The translations under genes and the position numbers were made by a program. From Foliamicus sp965115835 (lineage in GTDB: Bacteria; Pseudomonadota; Gammaproteobacteria; Steroidobacterales; Foliamicaceae), in the NCBI GenBank assembly GCA_965115835.1, contig OZ220471.1, forward strand, positions 1,488,001 through 1,552,000: a stretch of 64,000 nucleotides of DNA, written 5' to 3'. Position 1 is the stretch's first letter, and the number at the start of each line of letters is the position of its first letter. The notes under the pieces were generated by a model. It was not told the origin of the DNA and ran no database searches. It saw only the letters and a program-made list of their open reading frames with translations. Shown one piece after another: positions 7,813-20,247 of this stretch.

Positions 7813-8924
7813 ATTTCCGTTTCCCTGCCGGCGGGAGAAACGGCCTGTCTCCAGCGCAGCCGGTCAGCGCGCAGCAACAACAGCAAGGCGGCCACCCCCA
7901 GGGCCGCTGTCGGCGTCCAGCCCGCCAGCCACGGGGCCACACCGTAAAGCTGCCCGGCTTCCACCACTCCCCGATTGGCCAGAAACCAGGCCAGCGCAAC
8001 GCCCAACCCCAGGGCGGCGCGGGCGCTGCCGCCCAGCTTTCTCCGGTTGGTAAAGACCAACGGCAGGGCCAGCACACACATCAGGGCAACCGCCGCCATG
8101 GTGGCAAGGCGCGCATGCATTTCCAGACGGAAGCGCCGTCCGTCGAGTTGGTTCGCTTCGAGATAGCGGGCGTAGCGGAGCAGGTTCGCGATCTTCATCA
8201 GTTCCGGACGCAACTCCACCAGCTCCACGACCTCCGGGCTCAGGCGCGTCTCCATGACCCACTCGTCGCGAACCTGTACGCGCGTCTTGCGCTCCCCAAC
8301 GGCGGTTTCCTCATAGCCCCGCAATTCCAGCTGGCCATCCTCATTGATCCTGGCAGTTCGCGCCCGCCCCCACGCGCTCAGGCCCTCCTCGCCAAGGCGG
8401 AACAAGAAGGCGCGGGCATGACCCTCCTGCTGGCCGCCCGGGCGCAGGTTCAGGATCAGGTCTCCGTCGCGCATCCACACGCTTTCTCCCTGGGTCAGGG
8501 CAGGCGCCGTGCTCAGGGCCGCGACGCGCAAGCGCTTGGCCAGCGCATGCATCGGCGGCGCCAGCGACTCGCCCAGGAAAAAGGCAAGCGACGCCAGCAG
8601 CACCCCGGCCGCCCAGACCGGCACGGAGAGCCGCCCCACCGATACCCCGGAAGCCCTGGCCACGGTCAGTTCGTGATGGACCGAGAAATTCCCCAGCGCC
8701 AGGAAGGAGCCGATGACGGCAGCGGCGGGCAAGGCCTCGAAGGCGAACTGGGGAATGCGCAGCGCCGCGTAGGCGAGACCGTCCAGCAGCGTGTATCGCC
8801 CCTGCCCCGCATACCGGGACTGCTGGGCGAACTCCACGAACAGCGAAAGCGAGAGCAGCGCCAGCAGGCACACCAGCACCACCGGCAGGACGCCGCGCAA
8901 GATGTATCGGTCGAGAAGCGTCAT
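7800..8924 (-). CDS. lptG: LPS export ABC transporter permease LptG
   Basis: This inner-membrane subunit of the LptB2FG transporter extracts lipopolysaccharide from the inner membrane and passes it to LptC/LptA. The 374-residue product begins with the family pattern LDRYILRGVLPVVLVCL, has three N-terminal membrane segments, a periplasmic jellyroll-like region in the middle and three C-terminal membrane segments (including LATMAAVALMCVLALPLVF). Its ATG 8924 overlaps the lptF stop in an ATGA junction, so the two permeases are translationally coupled. The TAG stop lies inside the T arm/acceptor region of the opposite-strand tRNA-Glu gene. Confidence 0.94.
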   Translation of the reverse strand: MTLLDRYILRGVLPVVLVCLLALLSLSLFVEFAQQSRYAGQGRYTLLDGLAYAALRIPQFAFEALPAAAVIGSFLALGNFSVHHELTVARASGVSVGRLSVPVWAAGVLLASLAFFLGESLAPPMHALAKRLRVAALSTAPALTQGESVWMRDGDLILNLRPGGQQEGHARAFLFRLGEEGLSAWGRARTARINEDGQLELRGYEETAVGERKTRVQVRDEWVMETRLSPEVVELVELRPELMKIANLLRYARYLEANQLDGRRFRLEMHARLATMAAVALMCVLALPLVFTNRRKLGGSARAALGLGVALAWFLANRGVVEAGQLYGVAPWLAGWTPTAALGVAALLLLLRADRLRWRQAVSPAGRETEIGAP

Positions 8925-10024
8925 GCGGCGCCGACTGCGGCAAGGCGGCGTTTCCATCTCCTCAGTCGATGCGCTCCGTCCACGCCGAAAAGCACAGCCG
9001 CAGCGCCGGCCAGCAGGACATGCACCCACCACATGCCCAGCCAGGGGGGCGTAAACCCCTGCCGGGCCCAGGAGATGGCTGCGGTCGCCAGATTGGTGTA
9101 GACCACATACACCAGCAGCGCCCAGGGAAGCGATGCGAAACGGCTCTGCCGGGGGAGCCGGCGACTCAAGGGCAGGGCCATGATGGCGAGGATCAGCAGG
9201 ATCAGCGGCGCGGACAGGCGCAGCTGGAATTCCAGCTGCGACTCCAGGTCGCCTGCCGACAGCAATTCCACCGTGCTTCTGGCGTCCATGCCCGGCATGC
9301 CGGCGCCGACTTCCGGCATGCTCGCCGGAATGCCGTGTTCGGCAAAACGCACCACCCGCATCTCGCTGTCGCCCGGCCATCCATCGTAGAGCACGCCGTC
9401 GTGGAAAGTCACCATGCGCACCATCGGATCGCCGGTCTCCCTGAATGCCATCCTGTCGGTGACGATCACCTGCATGCGCCCGTCCACCCGACGGTGGGCG
9501 AATACCTGCTCCAGATGACCATCGTCGCCGGCCTGGGCGGCGTAGACCACCCCCTGCCCTCCCAGTGACACGAAGCGGCCCGGCTCCAGACGGCGCAGGT
9601 CGCCCAGCGAGGCGGCCTCCCGCTCGAGCTCATCGACTGTGCGGCGGGCGTCCGGCGCCAGCTCCAGCGTCATCCAGCAAGCCAGCGCGGCCACCGGAAC
9701 GGCCAGCGACAACACCGGAAGAAGCAGTGCGCTCCCACCGTAGCCGCAGGCCATGGATGCGGGAAGCTCGCTGTCACGGTACATCCGTCCCAACGCCAGC
9801 AAGAGGCCGAAGAAAAGGGCTGCGGGCATGATCACGGGCAGGTACTGCAGGCAGGTGTAACCGATCATGGGCAGCACCGAATCGCGGGGCAGCCGCTGCG
9901 CCGCGGCCGCCGAAAGAATGCGCACACACTGGTTGGTTGCCAGCAGCGCCAGCAGCACCGAAAGCGCGCCCGCGAAGTGCGCCAGCGCTTCCCGGAAAAG
10001 ATAGCGATCGAGAATGCGCGTCAT
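8921..10024 (-). CDS. lptF: LPS export ABC transporter permease LptF
   Basis: This is the partner permease of LptG in lipopolysaccharide export. The 367-residue product starts ILDRYLFREALAHFAGAL, shows N-terminal membrane helices around residues 12-120, a soluble periplasmic domain at about 130-250, and C-terminal helices including LILLILAIMALPLSRRLP, a conserved LptF/G element. The gene is divergent from pepA, with 131 bases between the two starts, as in many gammaproteobacteria. Confidence 0.94.
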   Translation of the reverse strand: MTRILDRYLFREALAHFAGALSVLLALLATNQCVRILSAAAAQRLPRDSVLPMIGYTCLQYLPVIMPAALFFGLLLALGRMYRDSELPASMACGYGGSALLLPVLSLAVPVAALACWMTLELAPDARRTVDELEREAASLGDLRRLEPGRFVSLGGQGVVYAAQAGDDGHLEQVFAHRRVDGRMQVIVTDRMAFRETGDPMVRMVTFHDGVLYDGWPGDSEMRVVRFAEHGIPASMPEVGAGMPGMDARSTVELLSAGDLESQLEFQLRLSAPLILLILAIMALPLSRRLPRQSRFASLPWALLVYVVYTNLATAAISWARQGFTPPWLGMWWVHVLLAGAAAVLFGVDGAHRLRRWKRRLAAVGAA

Positions 10025-10155
10025 GCGAGCCGCGCGGATGCCCGCAGCAGTGCGCCGGCCGGAGCAAAGGCAATAGAATGAGCCACCATTCCCGCCGCTA
10101 CCATGTCAGTATCGGTGGGACAGCGCAGTTGATTGATCGTTCACGAGGCGAATGC

Positions 10156-11640
10156 ATGGAATTTCAAATTACTACCAAGAAGCTCGACAGTTTACAGGCC
10201 GACCTGGGCATCTTGCCGGTGTACCAGGACGGCAAGCCATCCGCGCCGGTGGCCGCAATGAGCCGCAGCCTGCGGTCCCGGATCGACCGGGCCATGGCCT
10301 GCGGCGATATACGGGGCAAGCCGGGCGAAACCCTGCTGCTGACCGATACCGGCAGGCTGGGCGTCAGGCAGTTGCTGCTGGCCGGGCTTGGCTCCAGGGA
10401 CAAGCTGAACGCCCATGTCTGGCGCAAGGCCGTCGGGGCAGCGGTCAAGCGGAGCGAGCGTTTGGCAAGCGGAGAGGTCGTTGCCCTGCTGGGGCTGGAG
10501 GAGGTTCCGGGCCTCGATGAAATCCGCAAGGCGCGCGCACTTGCCGAGCAGTGGCAGTACGCCGCCTACCGCTACAAGGCCACTCGCAAGGCCTCCGGGG
10601 ACATCCGGCCGAAGAACCGCCAACTGACTGTCGTTGTGGGAAGCGATGCAGACCAGGCGGACGCAGCGCTGGGCCTCGAGCAGGGACAGGCCATCGGGCG
10701 GGCGCGCAATCTGGCCCGCGAACTGGGCAACCTGCCCGCCAACATCTGCACCCCGGCGTACCTGGCCACGGAAGCTCGCAAGCTGGCCCGGCGCAGTTCC
10801 CGGGTCACGGCCAAGATCCTGCTCGAAAAGGAAATGAAGGAACTGGGCATGAACTCGCTGCTGTCCGTGTGCGAGGGAAGCGCGCTCACGCCGCGCCTGA
10901 TCGTGCTCCACTACAAGGGCGCATCGGCCGGCGCCCCTCCCGTCGCGCTGGTGGGCAAGGGCGTCACCTTCGATACCGGAGGGATATCGCTCAAACCTGG
11001 CCGCGCCATGGACGAAATGAAGTTCGACATGAGCGGCGCCGGAGCGGTGCTCGGGGCGATGCATGCCGCCATCGAGCTGAAGTTGCCCATCAACCTGGTG
11101 GTCGTGGCGGCGGCGGTCGAGAACATGCCCAGCAGCCGCGCCACCAAACCCGGGGATGTCGTCAAGGCGATGTCCGGCGACACCATCGAGATCCTCAACA
11201 CCGATGCGGAGGGCCGGCTGATACTGGCCGACGCGCTGTGCTACGCGCTGCGTTTCGAGCCTGCCAAGATCATTGATGTGGCCACGCTCACCGGCGCCTG
11301 CCTGATGGCTCTCGGCAGGCATTACAGCGGCCTGTTCTCGCAAAACGACCAGTTGGCGGAAGAGTTGCGCAAGGCGGGGGAGGATTCCGGCGATCCGGTC
11401 TGGCGACTTCCCGTGGGTCCCGAGTACATGTCGGAACTGAACAGCAACTTCGCCGATCTGGCCAACATCGGCTCGCGCTACGCGGGGGCCACCACGGCGG
11501 CCTGTTTTTTGTCGCGTTTCGTCGGGGACGCCAACTGGGCGCACCTCGACATCGCCGGCACCGCCTGGAAGGTCGGCTCCGACAAGGGCAGCACCGGGCG
11601 CCCGGTACCCTTGCTGGCCGAGTTCCTGCTGGCGCAATAA
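10156..11640 (+). CDS. pepA: Leucyl aminopeptidase (M17, cytosol aminopeptidase)
   Basis: This is a dimetal, hexameric exopeptidase releasing N-terminal residues from peptides; in E. coli PepA it also binds DNA. The catalytic C-terminal domain contains VGKGVTFDTGGISLK (metal and bicarbonate site region), the DMSGAGAV block, and the M17 signature NTDAEGRL at about residues 348-355. The length of 494 residues is normal. ATG 10156 is preceded by GAGGCG at a suitable distance, and the frame upstream does not resemble the family. The usual next gene holC is absent: valS follows after 50 bases. Confidence 0.95.
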   Translation: MEFQITTKKLDSLQADLGILPVYQDGKPSAPVAAMSRSLRSRIDRAMACGDIRGKPGETLLLTDTGRLGVRQLLLAGLGSRDKLNAHVWRKAVGAAVKRSERLASGEVVALLGLEEVPGLDEIRKARALAEQWQYAAYRYKATRKASGDIRPKNRQLTVVVGSDADQADAALGLEQGQAIGRARNLARELGNLPANICTPAYLATEARKLARRSSRVTAKILLEKEMKELGMNSLLSVCEGSALTPRLIVLHYKGASAGAPPVALVGKGVTFDTGGISLKPGRAMDEMKFDMSGAGAVLGAMHAAIELKLPINLVVVAAAVENMPSSRATKPGDVVKAMSGDTIEILNTDAEGRLILADALCYALRFEPAKIIDVATLTGACLMALGRHYSGLFSQNDQLAEELRKAGEDSGDPVWRLPVGPEYMSELNSNFADLANIGSRYAGATTAACFLSRFVGDANWAHLDIAGTAWKVGSDKGSTGRPVPLLAEFLLAQ

Positions 11641-11690
11641 ATCCCTGCGACCGAGCGGTTCATGCGGTCTGACTGCCAACCAGCCGGGCC

Positions 11691-14546
<2,856 letters not shown>

Positions 14547-14647
14547 CACGCCCGGACAACGCCTTTCCCGAAGCGGGGCAAAGCGCCACCGGGTAGTACA
14601 CTGGAAGCGGTTTTCGAGCGCCACCGGGCGCCGCGCGGGAGCAGACA

Positions 14648-16774
14648 GTGGCCGAACGATCATTCGCAACGGAAGTGGAATTGCTGCGCCTCGGAGCAGG
14701 CGAGGAATTCCGCGGCGAAGGCATTCTGGCGGTTACCAAGGCGCTGTTGCAATCCGGCGTGGCGTATGTGGCCGGCTACCAGGGCGCGCCTGTTTCCCAT
14801 CTGATGGATGTGCTCGCCGATGCCGGGGAAATACTCGAAGAACTGGGCGTGCATTTCGAGTCCAGCGCCAGCGAGGCCACCGCCGCAGCCACTCTGGCGG
14901 CCTCGATCAACTATCCCCTGCGCGGGGCGGCAACCTGGAAGTCCACCGTGGGCACCAACGTGGCCAGCGACGCCCTGGGCAACCTCGCCTCGGCAGGCGT
15001 GCGGGGCGGCGCCCTGATCATCCTCGGGGAGGACTATGGCGAGGGCTCCAGCATCATGCAGGAACGCACCCATGCCTTCGCAATGAAATCACAGCTCTGG
15101 CTTTTGGATCCCCGCCCGCGACTGGACCGCATCGTTACGGCGGTCCAACAGGGCTTCGAGCTTTCGGAGGCCAGCAACACGCCCGTCATGCTGATGCTGC
15201 GGATCCGCGCCTGTCATCTGTACGGGCGCTTCATTGCCAGCAACAATCGCCGCCCGCCGTTCACGGCGCAAGACGCACTGAATGCCCCGGTGCGCGAAGC
15301 TTCGCGCATCATCCTGCCTCCGTACACCTATGCCCAGGAACAGCAAAAGACAACCCGGCGGTGGCCGGCCGCGCTGGACTTCATCCGGGCGCGCAAGCTG
15401 AACGAATTCATCGACGGCCCGGCCAACGAACTGGGTATCGTGCTGCAGGGAGGGCTCTACAACAGCGTGCTCCGGTCCCTGCAACGACTGGGCCTGGCCG
15501 ACAGCTTCGGCGCTTCCCGCCTGCCCTTGTACGTGCTGAACGTGACCTACCCCCTGGTGGAAGAAGAGTTCGCGCGCTTTGCCGCCGGCAAGCGCGCGGT
15601 GCTGATCGTGGAGGAAGGCCAGCCGGAGCACATCGAACAGGCGGCCAACCAGTTTCTGCGCCGCGCGGGTCTGAAGACCCGCATCCTGGGCAAGGGTCCG
15701 CTGCCCATGGCCGGCGAGTACACCGGCGCGGTTCTTCAGGAAGGGATACGAACCTTTGTGAGCGAACACTCCCCGCGCCTGCTCGCCCCCATCCGCGAAC
15801 AGCCGCTGCTGCCAGCCTCGCAACTGGCCTCGACAGTGCCAAAGCGGCCCTCGGGACTATGCACGGGCTGCCCGGAGCGACCGCTTTTCTCCTCGCTGAA
15901 ACTGCTGCAGAAGGAAATCGGAGCGGTGCATGTGAGCGCGGATATCGGTTGCCACTCCTTCGCCAGCCTGGCGCCCTTTCATCTCGGCGCCAGCATCCTG
16001 GGTTACGGCCTGGGAAGCGCCGCGGCCTCTGCGCTGCATGCGAAAGGAGGCAAACGCCCGATATCGATCATGGGAGACGGCGGTTTCTGGCACAACGGCC
16101 TGACCAGCGGCATCGGCAACGCCGTGTTCAACGAGCACGACGGGGTGACCATCATCGTGGACAACGGCTATTCCGCCGCAACCGGCGGCCAGTGGATCCC
16201 GTCGTCGGAAATGGATTCGCCGCGGCGCACCGGGCGTCTGTCGATTGGCGACGCAGTGCGAGGCGTGGGGGTGCGCTGGGTGCGCAGCCTGAATACCTAC
16301 GACATGCAACAAACGCTCAGGATCCTGCGCGAAGCCATGAGCACTGGCGAGAAGGGTCCCAAGGTGATCGTTGCCCAGGGCGAGTGCCAGCTCAACCGGC
16401 AACGTCGCATCCGCCCCCTGCTCAACCGAATGCGCAAGGCCGGGAAGCGGGTGGCCCGCAAGCACTACGGTGTGGACGCCGACACCTGCACCGGCGACCA
16501 CTCCTGCATCCGGCTGTCCGGATGCCCTTCGCTGACCGTCAAGCCCAATCCCGATCTGCTCAGGCGCGCCCCGGTGGCGGCGGTCAACCAGGACTGCACA
16601 GGCTGCGGGGTGTGCGGCGAGGTCGCTCACGCTGCGATCCTCTGTCCGTCGTTCTACCATGCCGAACTGGTGGACAACCCGGGCCGGGCGGAAAGGCTCA
16701 TGCAGCGCCTGCGCCGCGGCCTGATCGGCTTTATGCAAAGACGCACCCAACGCAAGCGGGCGCTCGCGTGGTAG
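14648..16774 (+). CDS. iorA: Indolepyruvate:ferredoxin oxidoreductase-type subunit A (TPP-dependent 2-oxoacid oxidoreductase)
   Basis: The 708-residue product matches the large subunit of indolepyruvate-type 2-oxoacid:ferredoxin oxidoreductases, which oxidatively decarboxylate aryl 2-oxoacids from amino-acid breakdown to acyl-CoA. The N-terminal pyruvate-binding half (GYQGAPVSHLMDVLAD) is followed by a thiamine-diphosphate half with CTGCPERP and MGDGGFWHN near residue 475. The C terminus carries cysteines for [4Fe-4S] clusters (CTGDHSCIRLSGCPS and CTGCGVCGEVAHAAILCP). Translation starts at GTG 14648 after GGGAG. It is coupled to subunit B. The exact oxoacid substrate cannot be told from sequence. 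Confidence 0.87.
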   Translation: MAERSFATEVELLRLGAGEEFRGEGILAVTKALLQSGVAYVAGYQGAPVSHLMDVLADAGEILEELGVHFESSASEATAAATLAASINYPLRGAATWKSTVGTNVASDALGNLASAGVRGGALIILGEDYGEGSSIMQERTHAFAMKSQLWLLDPRPRLDRIVTAVQQGFELSEASNTPVMLMLRIRACHLYGRFIASNNRRPPFTAQDALNAPVREASRIILPPYTYAQEQQKTTRRWPAALDFIRARKLNEFIDGPANELGIVLQGGLYNSVLRSLQRLGLADSFGASRLPLYVLNVTYPLVEEEFARFAAGKRAVLIVEEGQPEHIEQAANQFLRRAGLKTRILGKGPLPMAGEYTGAVLQEGIRTFVSEHSPRLLAPIREQPLLPASQLASTVPKRPSGLCTGCPERPLFSSLKLLQKEIGAVHVSADIGCHSFASLAPFHLGASILGYGLGSAAASALHAKGGKRPISIMGDGGFWHNGLTSGIGNAVFNEHDGVTIIVDNGYSAATGGQWIPSSEMDSPRRTGRLSIGDAVRGVGVRWVRSLNTYDMQQTLRILREAMSTGEKGPKVIVAQGECQLNRQRRIRPLLNRMRKAGKRVARKHYGVDADTCTGDHSCIRLSGCPSLTVKPNPDLLRRAPVAAVNQDCTGCGVCGEVAHAAILCPSFYHAELVDNPGRAERLMQRLRRGLIGFMQRRTQRKRALAW

Positions 16775-18372
16775 CAGGAGAGCCCTCCCCGCAAGTCTTC
16801 AAGCTGGCCATCGCCGCGCTCGGCGGCCAGGGCGGCGGGGTACTCACCCAATGGCTGCTGGCCGCCGCCGAGGCCAGCGGTTTCATCGCGCAGGCCACTT
16901 CCGTGCCGGGAGTCGCCCAGCGTACTGGCGCCACGCTGTACTACCTGGAGTTTTTTCCGCGTGCAGCGGCCGAGGCGGCCCGGGCCGAGCCGGTGCTGGC
17001 GTTGATGCCCCATCCCGGCGATGTGGATCTGGTGGTTGCCTCCGAACTGATGGAGGCAGGCCGCGCCATGCAGCGGGGTCTGGTCAGCCGCGACCGCACC
17101 ACGCTCGTGACGTCAACGCACCGCGTCTACACGATCGGCGAAAAGTCCGCCCTGGGCGATGGCCTGGCCGACAGCGAGACCGTCATGGAGGTGGCCAGGG
17201 CCACCGCCAGACGACTGGTGGCGCTGGACATGGAGGAGTTGGCGCGGGCCAACAACAGCGTTATCAGCTCGGTCCTTTTCGGCGCTTTGGCGGGCTCCGG
17301 CGCACTGCCCTTTTCCTCCGCAGCCTGCGAACAGGCCATCCGGGCGAGCGGCAGGGCGCTGGAAAGCAATGTTGCGGCGTTCAGGGACGGCAAGGCGCGC
17401 GTCGAGGCGGCGGCCCCGAGTCCTCACGCGAAGGACCGGCAGGCAACGCTGCCCGGAGCCGCCTCGCCCGATGCGTTCGAGCCGGTTCCGGCGCCCCGCA
17501 ACCCGCGCGCCAGGGCGCTGATGAACCGCATATCGAGCCAGTTCCCGAATACTTGCGCAAACCTTCTGGGCATCGGCGCACGCCGACTGGTGGAGTACCA
17601 GAACCACGCCTACGCCGGGCTGTACCTGGACCGGCTGCAACCTATCCTCAGTCTGGACAGCGCTGCGCGCCAGTACGCGCTGCTTGCCGAATCCGCCCGC
17701 GGCCTTGCGCTCTGGATGAGTTACGAGGACACTGCCCGGGTGGCCGATCTGAAAAGCCGCGGTTCGCGGTTCGCGCGGGTCGGCGCCGAAGTGCAGGCAA
17801 GGCGGGATCAGGTGGTGAAAATCGTTGATTATCTGGCCCCGCGCGTGGAGGAGATATGCGGCAGCCTGCCGGCATGGCTGGGCGGACCCTTGTCGAAGTG
17901 GAAATTCACCCGCAGACTGCTGAGCGCCATGAGCGGAGGAAAAACCATTGCCACCAACCGCATCCGGGGCTATCTGTTCATGCGGGCCGTGGCCCGCACC
18001 CGGATATGGCGGCTGAGCACGCTGCGCCACCGCGAGGAGGACGCACGGATTCGGGAATGGCTGGCCACGCTGGTCGAGGTGGCGCCCCGGGATTACGAAC
18101 TGGCCGTGGAATTTGCCGCTTGCCAGCAGCTGGTAAAGGGTTACGGCGAGACCTTCGAGCGGGGACTGAGCCGTTACCAGGCCATCAGGAGCGCGCTGGG
18201 CGCCCTGCAAGGGAGGAACAACCCCGCCGCGGCCGTGCGCCAGCTTCGCGCAGCGGCGCTTGCGGATGAGCAGGGCAAGGCATTTTCCGCAGCGCTCGAG
18301 CGCCTGTGCGCAAACCCGGGAATCCGCCTTGCCGGGAATGGCCCCCAACCTGTAATGGAGACAACCCCGTGA
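16768..18372 (+). CDS. iorB: Indolepyruvate oxidoreductase-type subunit B (gamma domain plus C-terminal DUF6537-like region)
   Basis: The 534-residue product begins with the 2-oxoacid ferredoxin oxidoreductase gamma-subunit fold: ALGGQGGGVLTQWL near residue 17 and VPGVAQRTGATLYYLEF, typical of IorB. The C-terminal half is a helical region common in proteobacterial IorB proteins and of unclear role. The most likely start is GTG 16768, which overlaps the iorA stop by 7 bases. The stop overlaps the dsbB start as GTGA. Together the pair would form the catalytic complex; the electron acceptor is not encoded nearby. Confidence 0.83.
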   Translation: MVAGEPSPQVFKLAIAALGGQGGGVLTQWLLAAAEASGFIAQATSVPGVAQRTGATLYYLEFFPRAAAEAARAEPVLALMPHPGDVDLVVASELMEAGRAMQRGLVSRDRTTLVTSTHRVYTIGEKSALGDGLADSETVMEVARATARRLVALDMEELARANNSVISSVLFGALAGSGALPFSSAACEQAIRASGRALESNVAAFRDGKARVEAAAPSPHAKDRQATLPGAASPDAFEPVPAPRNPRARALMNRISSQFPNTCANLLGIGARRLVEYQNHAYAGLYLDRLQPILSLDSAARQYALLAESARGLALWMSYEDTARVADLKSRGSRFARVGAEVQARRDQVVKIVDYLAPRVEEICGSLPAWLGGPLSKWKFTRRLLSAMSGGKTIATNRIRGYLFMRAVARTRIWRLSTLRHREEDARIREWLATLVEVAPRDYELAVEFAACQQLVKGYGETFERGLSRYQAIRSALGALQGRNNPAAAVRQLRAAALADEQGKAFSAALERLCANPGIRLAGNGPQPVMETTP

Positions 18373-18884
18373 AAACGCTCTTGCATCGCATCGGCAATGC
18401 CGAAACCCGCAACCTCAACCTCATCGGGGCGGCCGTGTGCGCGTTGCTGTCCGGCTACGCCCTGTTCGCCGAGCATGTCCAGGGTCTGGCGCCCTGCCCG
18501 CTTTGCCTGTTGCAGCGGTTTGCGGTAATCGGGCTGGGTCTGGTCTTCCTGCTGGCTGCGATCCATCGGCCCGGGGGCAGGTTCCGGCACACCTACTCGG
18601 CGCTGTGCGCCGCCATCGGCCTTGCCGGCGCCGGCGTGGCCGCGCGCCACCTGTGGATACAGAGCCAGCCCGAAGGCAGCGTGCCGCCCTGCGGGGCCAG
18701 CTTCGATTTCATCCTGGAGAACTTCGGCGTGATCACGGCCGTTCGCGAGGCGCTCACGGCCTCGGGCGAATGCGCCGAAATCGACTGGTCCTTCCTCGGG
18801 CTCTCCATGCCCGGCTGGGTGCTGCTGGCCCTGTTGGGCCTTGCCGCCTGGGCCGTGTGGGCCAACTCCTTCGTCAGACGATAG
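18369..18884 (+). CDS. dsbB: Disulfide bond formation protein B
   Basis: This inner-membrane quinone reductase reoxidises periplasmic DsbA. The 171-residue protein has four membrane helices, the first periplasmic loop pair CPLC (about residues 43-46), and a second loop with cysteines in PPCGAS (about 108) and GEC (about 134), the two redox pairs expected of DsbB. GTG 18369 overlaps the iorB stop in a GTGA junction and gives the usual family length. No dsbA is present in the window. Confidence 0.93.
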   Translation: MKTLLHRIGNAETRNLNLIGAAVCALLSGYALFAEHVQGLAPCPLCLLQRFAVIGLGLVFLLAAIHRPGGRFRHTYSALCAAIGLAGAGVAARHLWIQSQPEGSVPPCGASFDFILENFGVITAVREALTASGECAEIDWSFLGLSMPGWVLLALLGLAAWAVWANSFVRR

Positions 18885-19028
18885 CGGAAGACCAGCGACA
18901 CCCGGGCGCCGTGGAGAAATCAGGGAAAAGCCGGGCTTGAGGCAAGACGCTGCAAGGCGGCGGCAAGGTCAGGCAAGACCGGCGGGGCAGGAACCGCCCG
19001 CGGCGCGATGAACAAGGGCGGCAGTACA

Positions 19029-19751
19029 ATGGAAGCATTGAACGCCGCGCTGTACTGGAACATCCTGCCACAAGCGCAAAGGACGCTTTGGCTGCGGCTC
19101 GGGAGCCTGCCGGAGTACTTCGTGCTGTACGGCGGCACCGCCCTGGCGCTGCAACTGGGTCACCGCAACAGCGTGGACTTCGACTTTTTCAGTTCGCAGC
19201 CCGTTGCTCCGCGAGCGTTGTACAAAAGGCTGGATTTTCTGATGGAAGGCCGAATTACCCAGGAAGACCGCAACACCCTGACGGTGCAGGCCAACACGGA
19301 CGACGGGCCGGTGTCGATCAGCTTCTTCGGCGGACTGGCGCTGAATTGCGTGGATCCTCCCGCACGGGTCCTGCCGGGGGTGAGTTTGGCCAGTCCCCGC
19401 GACATCTTCGGCTGCAAATGCGCAACCATTCAGCAGCGCAAAAGCCTCAAGGATATTCAGGACATCTGTGCGTTGCTGCGTCACGGGCTGGCGCTGGCCG
19501 AAGGGCTCGATTGCGCGCGCGCCATTTACGGAGAGCAATTCAACCCGCACATCACGCTGGTGGCCTTGAGCGATCCAACCACGCTGGAGGAATTGCCGGA
19601 GGAAGACCGCCGGCTTCTCGCTCAGGCGGTGGCAGAGACTCCGGGCGCGTCCGCTGAAGAGATCGAGCCACTTGGCCGCATTGGCGAGGTGGCGGCGCTT
19701 GTTTCGGGGCTGGACAACATGCCCGGCAACGCGGCTCCGGAGCCGGAGTAA
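19029..19751 (+). CDS. AbiEii-type nucleotidyltransferase (toxin-like)
   Basis: The 240-residue product carries the minimal nucleotidyltransferase motif of AbiEii/MenT-like toxins: YGGTALALQLGHRNSVDFDFF at about residues 33-53, with the GG...S and DxD elements. The downstream KCATIQQRKSLKDIQDI segment matches the conserved Lys/Asp-containing helix of the same group. Members of this family inhibit growth by modifying tRNA 3' ends or other targets; that activity is inferred only. ATG 19029 is chosen over ATG 19008 because GGCGG lies about 8 bases ahead. The following gene starts two bases after the stop. Confidence 0.78.
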   Translation: MEALNAALYWNILPQAQRTLWLRLGSLPEYFVLYGGTALALQLGHRNSVDFDFFSSQPVAPRALYKRLDFLMEGRITQEDRNTLTVQANTDDGPVSISFFGGLALNCVDPPARVLPGVSLASPRDIFGCKCATIQQRKSLKDIQDICALLRHGLALAEGLDCARAIYGEQFNPHITLVALSDPTTLEELPEEDRRLLAQAVAETPGASAEEIEPLGRIGEVAALVSGLDNMPGNAAPEPE

Positions 19752-19753
19752 CC

Positions 19754-20140
19754 ATGTCCGGGACCGACCGAGCTTCCCGTCTGCTTCGACTGGCGCGCCA
19801 CGTCAACTGGCATGAACCGCCGGATACGGTGGCCGCCAACACCCGCAAGCTCCTCAACGAAACCATGGCGCGCGGTTCGGACATCGATATTGGCGAAGCC
19901 CGCGAGTTGTTTTCCCAACAACAGTTCATCGACGCCTACCGCCACGCGCCGCCGGGATTGTTCTCGCGCCGGCACTGGGCCTACTGGGGACTGGCGCTGC
20001 TGGGAAATCCCGAGGCGCTGCCGTATCCGCTGCGGTACCCGGATGTCGAATGGGAGTGGCCCGAATCCTTCCAGGCCAGAAGCCTGCCCGAGCCGACGAC
20101 GGCCGATGACATCAACTGGATCGCGCCAGACCGAGCCTGA
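19754..20140 (+). CDS. Small hypothetical protein paired with AbiEii-type gene
   Basis: The 128-residue product is hydrophilic and Trp-rich, with a conserved-looking pattern of basic N-terminal helix (RASRLLRLARHVNW), a central NETMARGSDIDIGEARELF stretch and a PPGLFSRRHWAYWGLALLG motif. I recognise this type only as the uncharacterised companion often found next to AbiEii-like nucleotidyltransferases, and it may be the cognate antitoxin or a targeting factor. It begins two bases after the upstream stop, so the two genes are one transcription unit. In homologous loci I recall the small gene first, so the order here may be inverted. Confidence 0.6.
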   Translation: MSGTDRASRLLRLARHVNWHEPPDTVAANTRKLLNETMARGSDIDIGEARELFSQQQFIDAYRHAPPGLFSRRHWAYWGLALLGNPEALPYPLRYPDVEWEWPESFQARSLPEPTTADDINWIAPDRA

Positions 20141-20247
20141 CCGGCGGCTGGCGGCGGCACAGAAGGACATATACAAGCCCTCCCACGCAAGCGGGGCCAA
20201 GCTTGTAACGTCACAAGCCTTTCGTGCGGCCAGCCTCGGTAGGCTGC

